Positions 5,142 to 7,327 of a stretch of DNA of 7,327 nt are shown here, piece after piece (position 1 is the first letter of the stretch; each line of letters opens with the position of its first letter). Under the pieces are notes generated by a model, which made no database searches, was not told the origin of the DNA, and saw only the letters and a list, made by a program, of their open reading frames with translations. Made by a program: the position numbers and the translations under genes. This DNA comes from Robiginitomaculum sp. (lineage in GTDB: Bacteria > Pseudomonadota > Alphaproteobacteria > Caulobacterales > Maricaulaceae), in NCBI GenBank assembly GCA_002733485.1, contig NVVU01000034.1:7092-14418 (forward strand), written 5' to 3'.

Positions 5142-5817
5142 CACCCACCGCAAAAAGGGTTGAGGCGTTTTCGCGCAGCCACCGGCGCGGCGCTTTGGCA
5201 TGGCCGACCTGCTTTTCCACCAGCGCCCAAAATTGCGGCCCATGATTATGCTCGATCAAATGCGCCACTTCATGAGCGCAGACATAATCCAGCACGTCCA
5301 TCGGCGCACAGATCAGCCGCCAGGAAAAATTCAACCGCCCCGATGCTGAACACGAACCCCAGCGGCTATTGGTATCGCGCACGGTAAGGGCGGTGAATTT
5401 TGTATCCAGCGCCTGGGCATGGGAATGAGACTGAAGGGTTAGGCTCTCGCGGGCCAGCGCAATCAGCGCGCGCCCGGTACGACCGGCAAAGCTGGCCCCT
5501 TTGGGACAGGGTATTATAAATGCCCCCTCTTCCTCGCGCGCCGGACCGCGCCCCGCTTCGCGTGCCAGCTCTACCATTTGCCCACGCAAAAGGATTTGCC
5601 CGCCGGGTTCAAACGGCATGGGCGGTGGCAGGGTTTGCAAATGGCCGCTCAGCCAGTCGGCCTTGTCACGGATGAGTTTGTCGGCGCGTTTTTTGTGTCT
5701 GGCATGAGGCAGCACAGCCACCGCCTCACGCCTGGCCGCATCAATGCGCAAAGAGACCCGGCGTGCCCGGGGCCGGACAACATAACGAATGGGAAAATCA
5801 GGGTGTGTTGTGGTCAC
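5131..5817 (-). CDS. DUF45 / YgjP-type zinc metallopeptidase (M48-like)
   Basis: From the GTG start this protein is 228 residues, normal for the family. It contains RWGSCSASGRLNFSWRL (152-168), then CAHEVAHLIEHNHGPQFW (180-197). HEVAH (182-186) supplies two zinc-ligand histidines and the catalytic Glu183; His192 is the likely third ligand. This arrangement defines the YgjP/DUF45 group, related to WLM and SprT-type peptidases; substrates are generally not known. There is no signal peptide. The frame stays open upstream to 5982 within phaZ, but that extension is arginine- and cysteine-rich and unlike the family. GTG 5815-5817 leads directly into VTTTHPDFPIRYVVR, so it was chosen, giving a 20-bp overlap with the end of phaZ. 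No strong Shine-Dalgarno is seen, so coupling to phaZ is likely. Confidence 0.87.
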   Translation of the reverse strand: MTTTHPDFPIRYVVRPRARRVSLRIDAARREAVAVLPHARHKKRADKLIRDKADWLSGHLQTLPPPMPFEPGGQILLRGQMVELAREAGRGPAREEEGAFIIPCPKGASFAGRTGRALIALARESLTLQSHSHAQALDTKFTALTVRDTNSRWGSCSASGRLNFSWRLICAPMDVLDYVCAHEVAHLIEHNHGPQFWALVEKQVGHAKAPRRWLRENASTLFAVGAEK

Positions 5818-7039
5818 GGATAAAATCCGCAATGCGCGGCGCAATGTTTTCACGAAAACGGCGGCCACTGAAAACCCCGTAATGGCCAACCCCCTGTTGC
5901 ACGTAATCCTGGCGCAGGTTCGCTGGGATGTTGATACACAGATCATGGGCCGCCTGAGTCTGGCCGATGCCGGAAATATCATCCAGTTCGCCCTCTATGG
6001 TCATCAGGGCCATATCCGTGAGCGCGCCGGGATTTACCGCGCGATCTCCGTGGCGCATCAAGCCCCGGGCGAGACTATGCTCCTGAAATATTTCGGCGAT
6101 AGTTTGCAGGTAAAATTCTTCCGATAGATCCATAACCGAGAGATATTCATCATAAAAGGCGCGGTGACGCATCGTGCTGTCGCCATCGCCCGCCACCAGA
6201 TGGTCAAAGAATTCGCGATGCGCGTCGATATGAGTATCCTTGTTCATTTGGATGAAACTGGCCAATTGCACAAAGCCCGGATACACGCGGCGCATGACCC
6301 CTGCATTGGGCATGGGCACGGTGCTGATGACATTACCGGCGAACCATTCAAGCGATTTCGATTTGGCCAGCTCGTTCGGCAAAGTAGGCGAGCGGCGCGT
6401 ATCTATGGGCGAACCCATCAGGGTCAGACTGACCGGGCGCGATGCCTCATCATCTTCTGCCATCAGGGCAGCGGCGGCCAGTACCAGCGGTCCGGGCTGG
6501 CACACGGCCAGCACATGGGTGTTCGGCCCCAAAAAGCGTAAAGCATCGCGGATATGGTCCACATAATCATGCAAATCAAAGCGCCCGGCAAGCATCGGCA
6601 CGGTGCGAGCGTCTGTCCATTCGGTGATAAATACCTCGTGAGCCGGTAAAAACGCCTCAACCGTTCCCCGCAACAAGGTGGCGTAATGGCCGGACAAGGG
6701 GGCAACTATCAAAAGCTTTGGCAAAGGTTTCGGATCTTCGTGATCGGGAGTAATACCTCGCTGAAAATGCGTCAGGGTCAGCCAGGGTTTGCGCAGGACC
6801 GGCACGGGGGTTACCGTCACGGACCGGCCATCAATGGGCGTGCTCTCAATCCCCCAGGCCGGTTTGCCATAACGCCGGGTCAGGCGTTCAAACAGGTCGG
6901 CACTGGCGGCCAGACTTCGCCCGGCCATGGTGCCCGACCACGGATTAAGCGGCGAAGTATAAAGCGCCTGTGTGCCCCGGGCCATCTGGCGCCAGGGTTT
7001 TAAGGCCGCATGAGTCAATTCATAAGCGCTATAGAGCAT
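5798..7039 (-). CDS. phaZ: Intracellular polyhydroxybutyrate (PHA) depolymerase PhaZ
   Basis: PhaZ hydrolyses stored native polyhydroxybutyrate granules in the cytoplasm to release 3-hydroxybutyrate units. The product is 413 residues, the usual length, with no signal peptide. It opens with MLYSAYELTHAALKPWR, typical of the family. An alpha/beta-hydrolase core follows, with LIVAPLSGHYATLLRGTVEAF from residue 110 and the nucleophile motif AVCQPGP around Cys180. These enzymes use cysteine in place of the usual lipase-box serine. EGELDDISG (349-357) supplies the acid (Asp353 or Asp354) and GVGHYGVFSG contains His386. The positions agree with Cys183, Asp355 and His388 of the Ralstonia PhaZ1 triad. 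The start ATG follows TAGGGA (7049-7054) by 9 bases; that site overlaps the TAG stop of sco, 12 bp upstream. No PHA synthase or phasin gene is visible in this window. Confidence 0.95.
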   Translation of the reverse strand: MLYSAYELTHAALKPWRQMARGTQALYTSPLNPWSGTMAGRSLAASADLFERLTRRYGKPAWGIESTPIDGRSVTVTPVPVLRKPWLTLTHFQRGITPDHEDPKPLPKLLIVAPLSGHYATLLRGTVEAFLPAHEVFITEWTDARTVPMLAGRFDLHDYVDHIRDALRFLGPNTHVLAVCQPGPLVLAAAALMAEDDEASRPVSLTLMGSPIDTRRSPTLPNELAKSKSLEWFAGNVISTVPMPNAGVMRRVYPGFVQLASFIQMNKDTHIDAHREFFDHLVAGDGDSTMRHRAFYDEYLSVMDLSEEFYLQTIAEIFQEHSLARGLMRHGDRAVNPGALTDMALMTIEGELDDISGIGQTQAAHDLCINIPANLRQDYVQQGVGHYGVFSGRRFRENIAPRIADFIRDHNTP

Positions 7040-7051
7040 CTATATTTTTCC

Positions 7052-7327
7052 CTAACACCTTTTGCCATCCAGATGACGGCGCAGACATTTGGCAATGTCA
7101 TCCACACTGCTGGAATGGGTAAAGACGGCCACGTATTTGCCATCCTTGTCCATCAAAAACATGGCGCTGGTATGGTCCATAATATAATCTTCACCATCGC
7201 CAACTTTCTTGAAATATACCGCATAAGCCTTAGCAATGGATTTAATTTGCTGCATCGTACCGGTCAGCCCCACCAGACTGTCCGGAAAACTGGCCGAACG
7301 GACATATGGTGCCAGATTTTCCGGCGT
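7052..7327 (-). CDS. SCO1/SenC-family copper chaperone, C-terminal part (cut by right window edge)
   Basis: The visible 91 residues run from TPENLAPYVRSASF through VGLTGTMQQIKSIAKAYAVYFKKV and DYIMDHTSAMFLMDKDGKYVAVF to the stop. This is the thioredoxin-like C-terminal half of Sco1/SenC proteins. In that family a CxxxC motif (outside this window) and a downstream histidine bind copper for delivery to the CuA site of cytochrome c oxidase. The His in MDHTS is the expected copper ligand. The frame is open to the window edge, so the GTG at 7271-7273 is internal, not the start. The protein ends in LDGKRC, a C-terminal cysteine. It is the first visible gene of a tight minus-strand cluster with phaZ and the DUF45 peptidase. 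Confidence 0.92.
   Translation of the reverse strand, partial: TPENLAPYVRSASFPDSLVGLTGTMQQIKSIAKAYAVYFKKVGDGEDYIMDHTSAMFLMDKDGKYVAVFTHSSSVDDIAKCLRRHLDGKRC

Noticed and set aside
5818..5982. N-terminal extension of the DUF45 frame inside phaZ
   Set aside because: The added residues are arginine/cysteine-rich and unlike the family, and lie wholly within the well-supported phaZ gene; the GTG at 5815-5817 fits better.
7271..7273. GTG as a start for a 73-residue Sco-like protein
   Set aside because: The frame stays open upstream to the window edge and encodes conserved Sco sequence (TPENLAPYVRSASF), so this is an internal valine codon.
1..7327. CRISPR array, tRNA, rRNA, transposase or phage genes
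   Set aside because: No regularly spaced identical repeats, cloverleaf sequence or recombinase motifs were found on either strand by eye.

Overview
This window looks like a stretch of an alphaproteobacterial chromosome with moderate G+C content. The evidence is the protein types (a PhaZ-type intracellular polyhydroxybutyrate depolymerase, a Sco1/SenC copper chaperone, an alphaproteobacterial-style UvrD and a PrmA), and GGATCC-centred hairpin repeats between genes of a kind common in that class. I cannot place it to genus from sequence alone.

Layout, left to right. Positions 1-895 (minus strand): a heavy-metal MerR-family regulator followed by prmA (ribosomal protein L11 methyltransferase, cut by the left edge), joined by an ATGA stop/start overlap. 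Positions 896-1794: about 900 bases with no credible gene. This stretch holds a 15-bp dyad beside the merR start, a ladder of G-runs spaced about one helical turn apart, GGATCC-type hairpins, a perfect 17-bp-arm hairpin, and a very AT-rich promoter region with a 19-bp palindrome. Positions 1795-2256 (plus strand): a small secreted protein of unknown function, the only plus-strand gene. Positions 2258-2300: a hairpin with a T tract on the minus side, lying between convergent genes. Positions 2314-4963 (minus): uvrD followed 31 bp later by a small ABM-domain (YgiN-like) protein. Positions 4964-5130: a short gap holding another GGATCC-type hairpin element and an SOS-box-like sequence. Positions 5131-7327 (minus): a compact sco - phaZ - DUF45 metallopeptidase cluster. 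Its genes are 12 bp apart (sco/phaZ) and overlap by 20 bp (phaZ/DUF45); sco is cut by the right edge.

How the genes fit together: most are housekeeping genes (DNA repair, ribosomal protein methylation, copper delivery to cytochrome oxidase, storage-polymer turnover). The variable part is about 464-2620, where a metal regulator, a repeat-rich gap and two small proteins lie between prmA and uvrD. I see no clear new multi-gene system. The best leads are the MerR-PrmA coupling with no visible efflux target, the phased G-run ladder, and the AT-rich promoter and palindrome upstream of the secreted orphan.
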